Part shown: positions 23,786 to 36,360 of the stretch, one piece after another
Position numbering within the stretch: position 1 is the stretch's first letter
How the letters are laid out: each line of letters opens with the position of its first letter
Origin: Theobroma cacao
Taxonomy: Eukaryota > Streptophyta > Magnoliopsida > Malvales > Malvaceae
DNA: 64,000 bases
Assembly: GCF_000208745.1 (NCBI RefSeq)
Contig: NC_030852.1
Span: 20,538,882 to 20,602,881 of the forward strand
Direction of reading: 5' to 3'
Program-made: the position numbers and the translations under genes
Notes under the pieces: model-generated
What the model was told of the DNA's origin: nothing
The model's database searches: none
What the model saw: only the letters and a program-made list of their open reading frames with translations

Positions 23786-24156
23786 CTTATTTTATTTTAA
23801 CCAATTTTATTCTCGTCATTTAGAAAATGATATTGTATATTTAGAGTATACATATGTTCAGGAACATAGAGTGATTTGCAGCAAGTATTAACAGATCATC
23901 ATTAATCTTTCAGCTTTAAGTGTTGATAGATTTTCATCAATGTTCCAGCAGTTGTCAACATTTTATTGATTTTAGATTTTGTCCACATCATTCATGTCTT
24001 AATTGATATACTATCCATACCATCTATATCTATTTTTAAATAGAAATTATTCACAATGCCATAACAAAAATTGTTTATCAGCATGGCACCAACAGATTTC
24101 GTTCATGACAGTCAAAATGCGAAAATATCAATAGACTTCAATTTTTAGTGATTAAG

Positions 24157-27129
24157 TGTCAAGCCCGACCTTATAAAGTACTTGCCATGTCCTTTATGTG
24201 ATTGACAATATGCTTGCATACTTAGAAAGCCCCGAAAAATCGTCAAAAGTCGATATTGTACCAAATGGTACTATTAAGTTGAATTAAGCCTCGAACTAGT
24301 CTAAATAGAGATCTTAAGACAAAATTGAGAATTTTAAAACCTCAGAATGACTTAAAATGATGATTTGGAGTTCGAGGGCTGAATTGGAGTCAATTTGGAA
24401 TTTTCATGTTCTAGGGGTAAAATGGTAATTTTGTCACTCGAGGATAAAATGGAAATTTTTAAAAAAGATTTTGATCACATTTGACTCATTGGAGTATGAT
24501 TTGAGTTTGAGAGGTGAAAAATTTTAATTTTGACATTTTTGGAGCCCTAGGGGCAAAAGGTAATTTTACGAGTTTACAGGGGTAAAGTTGGAATTTTGGA
24601 ATTTTACACCACCTAACACTTGTCATGCCCATGGATTTCAGCCATTAACATTTTACATTGTGGATAATTGAAACATTTTATGTGGTGGAGAGAGATTGCT
24701 TAATGGATAAGTATTACACATAGACTAATGGAAACATGCCATGTGCCAAGCTTAGATTATTATAGAATTTCCTTGTAAAATCTATTTAAAACTCTCTTAG
24801 TCTCACCCATTTGGCTGGCCAAAGCATGAAGTGAAGAGGAAAGGAAAGAACACAAACCCTAGGTGGAAAAATTGAAGAAAAAGTGTGGGATTTCAAGGGA
24901 TTAAGTTAATAAATGTAAAATTTTATGATTTTATCTTGTGATTTACACTACCCATGCTTTCTTTTTCATTTTCCGTGCTTAGAACTCAAGTTTGCATGAT
25001 GAACCCATGCTAGCCGAATTTGAGAGGAGAGGTTTTGAGCATTGATTTTGCTAGATTTCAAGCTAATTAAGTGTTTTTGGTTGTTTGGTAATGGAAAGTA
25101 TGAAAATCTAGCAAGGAATCACTTTGTTCTTCACAAACCCACAAGAGGCCGAATTTTCTAGGGAGGATATTGAGGCTGAAATTGATGATATTTCATGACA
25201 TTTAGTGGTATTTAATGATTGGTGAGGCTAGAAATTTAATGGGAAATTTTGGCATGAAAATCTGAATTTTTACCTAATGTATGACATGTGCGATTTATGG
25301 TTTGGACTGATAAATTGAATCATATTCACAGTCATTGAGGTATTTTAAGTGTAATTGGAGTGTAGAAAGTGAATGAAATCGATTTGGAGTTAAATTAGAG
25401 GTTTTAGCCAATTACACAGAGAATAGTGCGAATTAGGTCGAATACCATATTTAAACGGCTATTCGAACATTTTGCATCACATTTCGTACATTCATATAGA
25501 TTTATAGAGCCTGAAATAGTTTATTATAAATTGACACAATTTATTGAAATTCGTGTCACGTATGATGTATAGGTGGTGAGCCCTCTAACAAAGGTAAAGA
25601 GATTGTGCCCGAATATCGTGAATATGAGTATATCGAACTCCTAGTACTATGAGTTACCTTTACTATCATCTTAATTATCTAAAGTGGTTTTTATCCGATT
25701 TTGTGATTTTATGGAAAATGAGTTAAATGGTAAATCTTTGTGTTTTGTAACAAAAATGTGATTTAATGAAATGATTTTATAAAATTATCTTGAAATTGAA
25801 AGATGGTTTTGAAAATGGAGTAATTGGAGACTAATTACTGTGTTATAAATCATGGTTTGAATTGAATGGCTTATGATAATATTGGCATGAATGGTTGAAT
25901 TGGTATTTGTGTTGAAATATATAAACTGTTGTTTGCCTTGCTAGGTTGGATAATGATAAAATTGCCATGTCATGCTGTTAAATTTTATTGTATGGTGGTT
26001 TTAGCTTGTTGTAGTGGGCTGGTTCTGTGGACTAGCCTATTAGAGGGGCACAGAACCTGGTCATATTCTTACCTCTGTTGGAAAGGCGAGTAGGGTAACT
26101 CCCGAGGTATAACTTTAGAGTTCACTTCACGCCAAACCACCTCGTGATGATGAACTCCGCTAACGCCAATGAACGGCTATGTTTTTAAAATAAAAACATG
26201 ATTTATGCGTACATAACTTTTTAACAGCCTTGGCGGACTCAGTTTGGGAAAGCCCTCTGCCAAGGTATCCCTGATGACTGAGTATGATAATGATTTTGGC
26301 ACGAGCCAAAGTTTTAAGAAATTCATAAGCCATGTTAATTACTCGATTTATATGAATTGATTTTATTTGGTTGAAACAAGTTGAAAGGTGTTGAATTTTA
26401 GTATGTTAAACTGTTTTATCTGTCTCCATTTACTCGACTTTAGATGGTTTAGATGGTATCTGTTTACTCATTGGGATTTTATAATCTCACCACCCTTATT
26501 TTCAACCATTTCGGGCCCGAGGTAGCTTGTGGATAGCAGATATCATCAAGGATTATAGTCGGCTTTACTACTCTAGAAACTGTAGGTTTACTGCCTTTGT
26601 GCACTTTTGTTCCTTATGGGCCCACAAGTCACTGTAAAGTAAATTTCATATCCCGGTTATCTTTATTATAGTACGTATGAATTTATTTAGCTTTTACATT
26701 ATAAAAATTATTTACCGATGACTCTATAAATATTGTTTTACAAGAAATTAGAATATTTTATTGAATATTTTTATTTTATTCAAATAGTTGCAATATTATT
26801 TTTAATAAATGTTTTAGACACCCAAATTTATTTTAAATCATGAAATGTGTGTTTTTCACTCATCTACTACATTTTTAGTTAGGTTCAGAAAATTTTGAGA
26901 AAAAATGACGAAAACACCCATGTGAGGCGAAAATTATTATTCCACGATTTTGAAAGGGAAAAAGCTTTAAATTCTTTAAAAACGAGGTTTGGCGATGATT
27001 ACTCACAAGGGAGATGAAAAAAATGGTACTACAGCCTTGCAGGGTTCCGGTTGGCACTCTAGGTAACGAATGTCTACCGGGACCTCGCGACTGTTGTCAC
27101 GGGCTCGAGGGGAGTACCGGGTTGTGACA
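24157..27129 (+). mobile_element. Solo LTR of a second gypsy-like family (2973 bp)
   Basis: It starts TGTCAAGCCCGACC and ends GGGTTGTGACA. ttaag is duplicated perfectly at 24152-24156 and 27130-27134. A second copy of about the same length lies inverted at 38223-41202. Orientation is inferred from the ending, which resembles the chromovirus-family LTR end. It contains repeated AGGGGYAAAATGG blocks near 24411 and 24549, a leader-like region near 24800, and a stretch of direct partial repeats near 26040-26290. No ORF or second LTR is present. Confidence 0.9.
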
Positions 27130-27451
27130 TTAAGCAACATAGTTATATCAGCAATCATTTTTCACATACAACCACATAAATAATAGAATTAAAACTAAGT
27201 GTTTAAGTGCCACCATGGCACAAATAATAGCTAACCAACAAGTATTTCGAAATTGCCCAAAGACTATTTTTGCTTCCTATCTCCTATTTTTCTAAGTTCG
27301 TTCATCTTTGATTCTGTCTTCTTTCCTTTCCTAGGTTCCTTCCTGGTTCCTCTATCCTAACATTTTTTTTAAATTTTATTCTTCTGGTTCCTTGTTCCTG
27401 CCCCCATTCTATTATACTCCCACTTTTTGTCAACATCAAGGGGAGGGGCTT

Positions 27452-29372
27452 CTATTCATTTGATGAGTTAGAGGGTGAGGACTTAGTGCTGTAGAAAGGG
27501 TTGAGAGGAAAAGGAGAGGACTCTCAAAGAGGTGATGAATGTCTTATAGAAGGTTCTAGTGAGGACTTGTTTGAGACAGGGATTGGAGAGGAGGCTGAAA
27601 CTAGTTTAGATTTCTCTGCCAACTTGGAGGACTTTCTTCTTTTAAGAAAAACTGTCTTGGTTGCCATAGTCTTCTTGCCTTTGGTTGGTCGTTTTGCCTC
27701 AGTTGGTGGTGCTGCAGTGGTTTTGGCTTTCCGCGCTTTTGTCTTTACTTTGGTAGCTGATGTAGATTTCTTTTCTTTTCCTACACCTTCACCATTTTTT
27801 TGAGTTTCTGTCCTGGCAGTGTCCTTTTCAACTTCTCCCTCTTTAACCATTTGGTGGAAGATATCCATGATGGAAACTTCCTTTGATTTTGGAGGAGAGG
27901 CCTAGTTTTTCTCTGTATCTGAATCATTTTTGCTTTGAGGTTTAGGGGAGGTTGTCTTGGCTGGTTGATCAACCCCTTGAGGTGAGTCTTCAGTCTGCAG
28001 AGCAGGACTGGCAGATTTGTAGGTGGAACCTTCAGCTTGAAAGCTAGAACTTCCAACATGAGGAGTTGATTTTTCTGCTGACTTAGCTGATCTTTCAGCA
28101 CCTTGTTGTACAGGTGTAGTGCTGGATGTGACAGAACTGTCTGTAACCACAGGTTCAGATGGCATGTTTTCCTTTTCCTTCAGCTTGTTTTCCAACTCAG
28201 TGATTTTATCTTCCATTTTATGTAGCTTTATTCCTTGGTTAGTCAGCTTACTATCAATCCTCATGAGCAAATTAAAAATCACTTCATTTGAAAATCTGAA
28301 GGGAGCTTCTTCAGGTTGAGCAGGTAGGCTGTGTTCTTTTCTTGGACCAGTCTTGGAGGTTTTAATGAACCTTTTTCCATCAAGTACATACCCCATTTTA
28401 ACTAAGCTGCCATACTGAATAGCTTGATCTTTGGTTTTTACCAAGTCCATATCATACCTCTTTGACCATATTCCCTTCTTATGTACAAAGGATGTAATCA
28501 CATTCCCATACGGCAAATTTACCTTATCAAGTTTGCAAGCACTTCTCATTTTCTCAATCATAAATCTTCCTAAATTCATACACTCCATTGAAAGCATGCT
28601 CCATCAGCCAAAGGTCTTGGAGGCTGATGTAGCTAAGGCTTCCACTTATGCCTTGTATATTTGCTGCTATGAAATAGTGTAGAATTCTGATCTGAAGGCT
28701 GGTTATCAAACCATAATTACTTTTTGAAGAATATTTTTCTTTCTTTCCAGTGATGATCTCCCACAGTGAGGACGGATAATATTTTTCAGGCAGTTCAAAT
28801 TCTCCTACTTCATACTCTATTTTCAGCAAGTTCCCTAAATCCTCAGTAGTCTTAACAAACTATTTTCCATTTAGACAAACATTCAAACCATCTTCTACAT
28901 AATCATCAAAATCTATTAATTCATTTCCTTTCAAAGCAATTTCAGAATAAAACTCTTTGACTAGACTTGGACTGTAAGACCTATTCTTAAAGGTGTTGTA
29001 GCCTTTTAGTTTTAGTTCATCAAATTACTCAGATAGACTAGTCTAGATTCCTACATTTTCCTTAAAACTATTTCAGTCAATCAATTTTCCATAAGAGATT
29101 GGTGCATTCTCGATATTCTTGTATCTATACTCATGCAATTTATTCTTAAATTTTGAAGAGGAAGAATTGGTACCTTTGTGGAGTAAAGGCTCTGTTTCCT
29201 TTTTCTTGCCAATTTTCTTCTTCTTTTCTCCAAGTTTCTCGGATATCTCTTTCACTGAACCAGGCATGATTTTTGGTTTTTTCTTCATATTTTCAGTTTT
29301 TGTTTCTTCCTCTATTGGCCTTTTCCCTTTTTTCTTTTCTGATATCTCTTTGCTCTGAGATGTTCTAGCCAT
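27452..29372 (-). pseudogene. Sirevirus envelope-like ORF, broken
   Basis: The reading starts at Met 29372 (MARTSQSKEISEKKKGKRP) with a strongly basic, Lys/Glu-rich N-terminus. After stops near 29073 and 29025 the same frame carries a central globular block (29000-28560, with ELPEKYYPSSLWEI and LWLMEHAFNG). A frameshift near 28590 moves it into a second frame with GRFMIEKMRSACKLDKVNLP and a predicted coiled coil (about 28330-28190; KMEDKITELENKLKEKEN). A Ser/Thr/Pro/Gln-rich tail, a TAG at 27904-27902 and a Lys-rich C-terminus (KTKARKAKTT) ending at 27452 follow. About 640 codons in total lie 385 bp after the end of pol. The function of this ORF in Sireviruses is unproven; no signal peptide or membrane segment is evident here. 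Confidence 0.72.
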
Positions 29373-29757
29373 GTTGGTTAGAGAAATTTCTGAGGGTTTG
29401 AGTCGGTTTTAGAGGCAAACAGGGAGATTTAGGTTTTTGTTTTTAAAGTAACAGGTTTCAGGAGAGAGAGGAGGAGAGGCAGTCAGTAGTTATTAAAAAA
29501 AAACTCTTCATCTTCCTTTTAAGTGCTGCCCTATTTCATTTCTTTCTAATTTCAAACTTCCCTTTAAAAATTTGGTTATTTACCTTTGACAGTTTTTCCT
29601 TCATTCATTTTACACCCGGTAAACCCACATTTTACTCTTCTTTCTCTAAAACTCACAAAGTCTTATTATTTAAGTCTGTCAGACTACTCTTAGTTGACTG
29701 AGAAATCCTTAGTCGACTAAAAGTAATATGTTTTCTATGTGAGAGCTTAAGGTTTTC

Positions 29758-30491
29758 TTATAATTCCTTCACACTAATCATCTCTAAATTTCTTCTAATC
29801 TCACAGAATTTATCTTCACTCAGAGGTTTGGTAAAAATGTCTGCTAATTGATGTAAAGTATTCACAAATTCTATGTTAATATCATTTTTTATCACATGGT
29901 CTCTAATAAAATGGTGTCTAATCTCAACGTGCTTTGTCTTAGAGTGCTACACAGGATTTTTTGATATATTGATTGCACTCGTGTTATCATAGTAAATTGG
30001 TACATTATGCATTGTTATTCCATAGTCTTTTAATTGTTGCTTGATCCAAAGGATTCGTGCACAGCAGCTTCTAATGATACATATTTAGCCTCTGTTGTAG
30101 ACAATGCCACTGAGTTTTGCTTTTTGCTAGACCAAGACACAAGCATCCTTCCTAAAAATTGACATGTTCCACTAGTGCTCTTTCTATCAGTTTTGTTGCC
30201 AGCAAAGTCAGCATCTGAATATCCAACTAAGCTAAAAGTTGAGTATCTAGAGTACCATATTCCTACTTATTGAGTGTCTATGAGGTATCTAAAAATTCTC
30301 TTAACAGCAGTTAGGTGTGATTCTTTAGGCTGTGACTGAAATCTAGCACACAAACACACACTAAACTGAATATCTGGTCTACTTGCTGTTAAGTAGAGAA
30401 GAGAGTTGATCATACCTCTATAAAGCTTTTGATCCACATTCTTACCTTTTTCATCTAAGTCGAGTTTGGTCGATGGACTCATTGGTGTAGA
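29758..30491 (-). pseudogene. Ty1/copia reverse transcriptase C-terminus and RNase H remnant
   Basis: The frame enters at 30490 inside the RT thumb region with KLYRGMINSLLYLTASRPDI and FQSQPKESHLTAVKRIFRYL. It continues into RNase H with YSDADFAGNKTDRKSTSG, WSSKKQNSVALSTTEAKY and, after a one-base frame change near 30060, YYDNTSAINISKNPV, TKHVEIRHHFIRDH and LADIFTKPLSEDKF. A TAA at 29760-29758 closes pol. A stop near 30275 and an in-frame TAG after KNPV break it. The RNase H aspartate in YSDAD and the glutamate in TTEAKY are kept. The left part of RT was cut away by the LTR insertion at 30492. Confidence 0.88.
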
Positions 30492-31147
30492 TGTCACAAC
30501 CCAAATTCTAGGGCCATGATCGATGCATGGGCCCAATGAGCATAGCCCACTAAGCCCAAACAAGCCTCTTTATGCAATTCCGATCATCTTTAAAATGAAG
30601 TGCTGTAACTGTCAAAAGTAAATGTTCTAGTAATATTTTATAACAACTGAATATTCATATTTATATTATATCAAAGTACTGTCATCATCAATCCAACATA
30701 TACATACTTCATTTATAACATGACTCTTAGTAGTTTACATTACATATACATGTTCACAAGTAATAGACTCGAGATCGTCAGCGAAGTGACTCTAGGTGAA
30801 GATACAGCTACTGAGATGCCATAGTACCTACCAAGAAGACGAGCATATGTGTGCGACTCAATCTAGGTCCCAACTACCTCTAAATTTGAAAACATAATTT
30901 TAAAAATGTGAGTATGAAACTCAGTGAGTGAACATAAGAAAGAAACAAGCAATCAATAGGAAGAATTTGGAAATCATGATGCACTTGTTTCGAAAACAAT
31001 GCAATTGATTTAATTTCTTACTTAAAACCCCTCATTTCAAACTTTGATTAATAACCTCATAGTGTTGCAACAACCCATGATCAATCCATGAAGTTAAATG
31101 GGTGAAAAATATGTCAAAAATCCAATAGGGTAGCATGCAAGACAGAA

Positions 31148-31420
31148 TGTTTCTCGTTGCAGCAAGAAACAGTATCAGTTTGCATGTGTTTCAGTTTTTC
31201 TAGCATATCTTTCGCTATAGTAGTCCAATTGACCTGATTTTTGGACCATTAGAAAGCTAAGAGGCAGGGCTACAACTTTTATTTTAACACTTTTCCCATT
31301 TTGGATGGGCAAGTAGTCAAAATATTGATCAAATTGAAAGCACTAGACTAGAACTTGAGAGTTTCTCGCTGCAACGAGTTTCTTGCAGCCAAAACAGAAT
31401 GTTTCTCACTGCAACAAGAA
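31148..31420. repeat. CTCGCTGCAGCGAG-type palindromes flanking the 180-bp module
   Basis: CTCGTTGCAGCAAG (about 31154) lies to one side of the module. CTCGCTGCAACGAG (about 31365) and CTCACTGCAACAAG (about 31406) lie to the other. The module is at 31168-31345. Confidence 0.82.
31168..31345 (+). repeat. Copy of the 180-bp LTR module, antisense to its LTR
   Basis: Same block as 1157-1340, with AAAGCTAAGAGGCAGGGC near 31253. The LTR is on the minus strand. Confidence 0.8.
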
Positions 31421-31684
31421 GCAGGGCACCTAAATGTAAAAAAGACCTTCTTTGCACTAAAAATCCATTTAGTGCTGCAATAAACTCAATTTGCAAGAAA
31501 ATGTGACATTCTCAAGATTCATCATGCCAATTTCAACATGAAATACTCAAAATTTTCCAAAGTTCAACATGCCAAAATTTGACATGCATTACAACCATAT
31601 ACTATATTGATGAACTTTTATTTCACAAACATATATATATACATATATACATAATTAAACACCAATACCACCATCATCTCACGC

Positions 31685-31904
31685 TGCTCATGTGCATCCC
31701 CCCACATCGTGCACATAGCCGGAGTCATCGTGTGCATCCCCCCACATTGTGGACAGTCAGTGCCATCATGTACATCCCCCCACATCGTGTACACGGGCAC
31801 TGTCATCATCTATCTCCCTCACCACTGTCATCACCTGCATGTGCATCCCCCCACAACGTGCACACACGCAGTTATCATTATCACACAATATCAACCATCA
31901 TTGC

Positions 31905-31947
<43 letters not shown>
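31685..31947 (-). repeat. Degenerate minisatellite followed by TA microsatellite
   Basis: CATCCCCCCACATCGTGCAC-like units fill 31685-31865. A pure TA run occupies 31911-31947. Equivalent in place and order to 20545-20725 and 15193-15464. Confidence 0.85.
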
Positions 31948-31949
<2 letters not shown>

Positions 31950-32522
31950 ACATAATGTAGTACAAGAATTCATAACAGCCACATGTCACACATAAAGACA
32001 ATTTATCAAGGGCTTGTTCCTAAGGCACCATTTTTAAGAAAAATGGGATAAAATCATTTAAAGATTTTGTGCAAATACATTCACATTCCCAAAATAATTT
32101 TGAAATGCAAGTTCACTCACCGGGATTGTTGAACCTCTAATCGACTCTAACTTCGATTATTACTTCAAACGGACATGTGAGTCCTTGTTGGAACCTATCA
32201 CCCACAATATAACTATTAAAAATATAACAGCCCATAAATCAAATTTCTAGCCATCTCTAACACCTTAAAATCAAATTTTAACTCATTTCTCACCTTGGTG
32301 GTTTTTTTTTGTAGTTGAATTCCTTTTCAAAAGCTTCCAAGCTACTATGGAAAGTCTCTTTTTCTCTCTCTAAAACTTTCCACTAGTGAGAGAAAGTGCT
32401 AAATAAAGACTTTTTGAGGGTTTTAAGGTGTAAAAGTGGAAGAGCATGAAAAATTGTATGAAAGAGTGGGCAAAAGCATGAAATTTAGAGCTAGATAGAG
32501 AAAGTTATGGAAGTTCTAGCTA

Positions 32523-34150
32523 TGTTGCTTGCTGAATTACCAATACATTTGCTTTAGATGGTTTCCACAATTAAGCAAGGAATTCACATAAGCGCACATG
32601 GACTTCAACAAGTAATACAGTGATAAGAAGGGTTGTCGGTCCCAAAAGGAGTTGATTCTAAATCTATGCTAAGTACTAAAATTAAAACAAGCTACTTTTA
32701 TCTAACTACCTAAAAGTCTAGAAATAATTAAAAATAAAACTAAATGACTAATGTAAACTAGCAATTGCAAACTATGTAAAAGAAAGGGTGTAAAGCCTAG
32801 GATTATGGGTTCAATTAGCATTTCATTTGGATGTATGATTAGCTAATTACTCATTTAAATGGAAAATTGATGCTAGTTTAAAATCCTCAAGCATGTACAA
32901 TTCTCCATCGAGATGTCGTACATTGGCCTAAGTTAATTAAATCTTTCTATTTCTATAGTAATTTAACTAAACCAAGTTCCTAAGGCATAAGTTCTAACAA
33001 TTGACTATATGTGGCATCTAGGCATATATCTACCTTACTTGTTAATCAAGACACTTACTTTTTAAGTGATAGGAACACAAATTATCCAAACCTAGGTCTG
33101 TTTAGACTAACTTTCTCAAGTATCATCAAAAAATCCAAACTCATTTCATTGGTGATCAAGCAATGAAATAGAAAAGAAATTCAAATTTTTAAAAAATTCA
33201 ATAATTCCATAAAAAGTATGTAATACCCAAGCACTATATCCAAACTATGTACTAATATCCACCATAACCCTAGAAAAAGAAATCTAACTCAACATATCCA
33301 TAGGAACATTCAACGTCTTAGAAAAATAAAACATTTCTATAAAGAGAGATAGAGAGAGAAAATCAAATCTAGTGAAATAAAGTATTTGGTGCAACTTTTA
33401 CAGCTCAATCTTTAAAGATTTCCTCCCCTTTTCTTCCTTTTGTTCAAAGCTTATTTTTCCCCAAAATGGTGTCAACTCCAACCTCTGTTTTTTGAGTAAA
33501 AAGATCATATTTATACCCTTATTGAAAGCCCTAAATAAAAAATCATCATGTACCAAATTTCCAACATATGTATTGACGCTACAATGCAAAGAGGCTGGCA
33601 TTGACCTCTCTGGTCCCTGGTGAGGTTTGGCTAAAGAAGGGATGAGTTATAGTGCTAGCCTTTAGAGGTTGCAACACTGGCTTGTCTTCCTAGTTGCTGT
33701 CTAGTCTACTCCAATTCTCCAAATTTTGACACAATTTGGACCTTGATCTAATCAGCACTGAGTGAAGTGCTAAGAATCAATGTTGTAGCATTTCCTTTTA
33801 ACTTTCCAGTGCTCTAAGAGTCTTGTCGATCAGACTTCTATAGCTCGAGTTAAGCTCAAATTACTGCAACATGGTCAAAAATCACTTAAAGCATCTTTCC
33901 ACGATTCTTTGCCATGTGAACCCCACATGCTCTCACACCTTCAATAATAATTAACTAAATCAATAGAGGAAAAAATAGGAATTGTATATTGAAAATAAGC
34001 TAAAAGAACTCAACTAAAAATACTCAAACATGCATTAAGTTAATTAATAAAAAGACATAAAAACTACATAAAAATGACTAAAAGGCAATAGGACTTCATT
34101 CTTTTTAAGCTCAACAAAGTGCAAGATAACTTTATAAAAAAGAGTTATCA
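32523..34150 (-). mobile_element. Probable solo LTR of a third gypsy-like family (1628 bp)
   Basis: On the minus strand it begins TGATAACTCTTTTTTATAA at 34150, a start I associate with Tat/Athila-type plant gypsy LTRs. It ends ...AGCAACA at 32523. Flanks are agcta and agctt, a 4/5 TSD. The U5 side (32600-33330) resembles 4240-5190 and 45185-46228 inverted. Family and right end are reasonable; the exact left end is less sure. Confidence 0.6.
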
Positions 34151-34462
34151 AGCTTAAATTCCATAATCTATGACTAACAACTGTGCTACCTTAAAAGCAC
34201 AAGTCCATTGACACAATAATCAAGTCCATAACTTGGTGAGTGAATTGGAGGGAAAACCAACCAAATTCCTTAACTTAGAAAGAGAGAATCGATTGAAATG
34301 GTATAAAGAGAAAATTATAAATCGATTGAAAAATCATAACTAAAACACTCCAAGGAAGCTTAAACTCACCTTGGTTTCCAAATTCAAGGCCATAAATTGA
34401 TGGTAGGAGTAAGGAAGAGAGGAGGTAAGAGTTTCTTAGAGAGAAATGGAAGAGACTAGTGC
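34151..34462. other. Short unassigned interval between LTR pieces
   Basis: AT-rich sequence with no protein trace. It does not align by eye with the missing 5' part of the LTR at 30492-32522, so that LTR was truncated rather than simply split. Confidence 0.4.
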
Positions 34463-34844
34463 TCTTTCTTGGTAGGTACTATGGCATCTCGGTAGCCACA
34501 TCTTCACTATGGTCACTCCGCTGGAAGTTAAGAGTCATTTTGTTTTATGAGTAAGTTCATGTGATGTAAAATACTAAGATACGTGTCTTAGACGAAATAT
34601 GTATATTTTAACTGTTAATGCCACCATGAGTTGAAATGTTAATATCATTTTGGGTTTATATTAATGAAATTCTTGATTGCTATACCCCATTATTAAAGTG
34701 ATTATAAGTTGGAATTATGAAAGGTGACTTGAGAATAGTTGATGGGATGTTAAGCAAGATTACATAATAGGCTTGCTTAGGCTTGGTGGGTTATGCCCAT
34801 TGGGCCCATGCGCAGGTCATGGCTCGGGAATTTGGGCTGTGACA
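34463..34844 (+). mobile_element. 3' fragment of a chromovirus-family LTR
   Basis: From TCTTTCTTGGTAGGTACTAT to GGGCTGTGACA at 34844, matching 16240-16608. Everything 5' of it is missing. The opposite orientation to the fragment at 30492-32522 shows they are not two halves of one insertion. Confidence 0.82.
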
Positions 34845-36039
34845 CCTTTATCTTTTTGGCTCGAAATAAGGTTTTCTTGTTAGCTCACCAAGTAAAATTC
34901 CTATTTGCCCTTACATATAAAATTGGGGTTTTACATATGCACTTACTAATTTAGATTCTTTTGGTTGAATTTTAATTCTATTTATGACCTTGATGTTTAA
35001 GCTAACTCCTAGCCACACTTAATGGATTAATTTTTTTGTCTTGGAAGCTATTAATTATGAAACAATTTCACAAGCTTATTTGCTAAGCATAAACCGAATG
35101 TTTTACGAGAGAGTTTAACATAAAAGGAAACAAAATGAGAGAAATGGATGGAATCTAAAAGGTATTGGTATTTATGACCTCAATATTTTCCTAACAAAAG
35201 GGAGATGTTTGATTTGCATTTGAATGGTAAAAAAATTCTTGTATCTAGGGCCTAGATCAAAGAGGAGTATTAGATTGTTCTCTTTTATCTTTGAAATGGT
35301 TAATTTCTTTATAGAATATCAAACATAAATGTGATAGACCAAATTTCAAGCTATGACCAACGCATGGGCTAAGTGGGCATAGCCTAGTAGGCCCAAGCAA
35401 GCCTCTTTATGAGATCCTGTTCCTCATTCCATCCATAATCTTTAAAACCATGTGTTGTAAATCTCAATGATGAATGTTTCAGCAATATTTTATAGCAACC
35501 GAATATTCATATTTGTATTATCTAAAAGTACTATCATTCATTGTCGTCTCATAAGCCGTCTCATAAGGGCATCATCATTAAACCAACATATACATACTTC
35601 ATTTATAACATGACTCTTAGTGGTTTACATTACATATACGTGTACACAGACAAAAGACTCTCAACCGTCAGCGGAGTGACTTTAAGTGAAGGTACCACTA
35701 CTGAGATGCCATAGTACCTACCAAGAAGATGAGCATATGTGGACACTCAATCTAGGTCCCAACTGCCTCCAAATCTGAAAACATAAAGTTTAAAAACGTG
35801 AGTACAAAACTCAGTGAGCGAACATAAGAAGGGAACAAGCAATCAATACGGAGAACTTGGAAATCATGATGCACTTGTTTCAAAACAATGTAATTGATTT
35901 AATTTCTTAGTAAAAACCACTCATTTCAAACTTTGATTAATAACCTCATAGTGTTTCAAAAACCCATGATCAACCCATGAAGTTAAATGTGTGAAAAATA
36001 TGTCAAAATCAAGCAAGGTAGCAAGCATGATAGCAAGTT

Positions 36040-36360
36040 TCTTGTTGTAGTGAGAAACATTCTTAGTTTGCATATGTTTCTATTTTTCAAGCATATCTCC
36101 CACTACAGAAGTCAAATTGACATGATTTTTAGACCATTAGAAAGATAAGATGTTGGGATACAACTTTTATGTTTATCACTTTGCCCATTTCTGAATGGAA
36201 TGTGGTCAAAATCCATGTCAAAGTGATGGTACTGCACTAGAAAATTTGGACCCACCCGAGAGTTTCTCGTTGCAGCGAGAATTCTTTTTCGCTGCAGCGA
36301 GAAACAGGGCTGGTTTGTGCCCCCACCACCCGAAAGTTTCTCACTGCAGTGACATTCAGG
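36040..36360. repeat. CTCGCTGCAGCGAG-type palindromes flanking the 180-bp module
   Basis: A degenerate copy lies near 36040. TTCTCGTTGCAGCGAGAA is at about 36264, TTTCGCTGCAGCGAGAAA at about 36287-36304, and CTCACTGCAGTGAC near 36341. The module at 36066-36240 lies between them, as in the related LTRs. Confidence 0.85.
36066..36240 (+). repeat. Copy of the 180-bp LTR module, antisense to its LTR
   Basis: Same block as 1157-1340 with CACTACAGAAGTCAAATTGA and ATGGTACTGCAC at its end. The host LTR is on the minus strand. Confidence 0.8.

Larger units (their letters stand above)
22523..30491 (-). mobile_element. Sirevirus-type Ty1/copia element, 3' part, minus strand
   Basis: On the minus strand the order is RT/RNase H (30491-29758), envelope-like ORF (29372-27452), a non-coding 3' interior with repeated polypurine tracts, and the 3' LTR (23649-22523). 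This order is the hallmark of envelope-carrying Sireviruses. A 3-kb solo LTR (24157-27129) sits in the 3' interior. The 5' part is missing: at 30492 an LTR of the chromovirus family begins and pol does not resume in the window. The flank at 22518-22522 is aatat; no partner was found. Confidence 0.82.
30492..32522 (-). mobile_element. Chromovirus-family LTR, 5' end missing
   Basis: It begins TGTCACAACCC at 30492, the inverted LTR 3' end, in the middle of the copia RT. It includes a palindrome cluster, the 180-bp module, a degenerate minisatellite and a TA run. It stops at 32522 in the leader-like region where another LTR begins. The flank gtaga (30487-30491) has no partner, because the 5' end of the LTR is absent. 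Confidence 0.85.

Noticed and set aside
27501..27803. Plus-strand open frame of 100 codons
   Set aside because: It is the antisense shadow of the Lys-rich end of the Sirevirus envelope-like ORF.
31579..31995. Open frame of 138 codons
   Set aside because: It consists of minisatellite and TA microsatellite inside an LTR.
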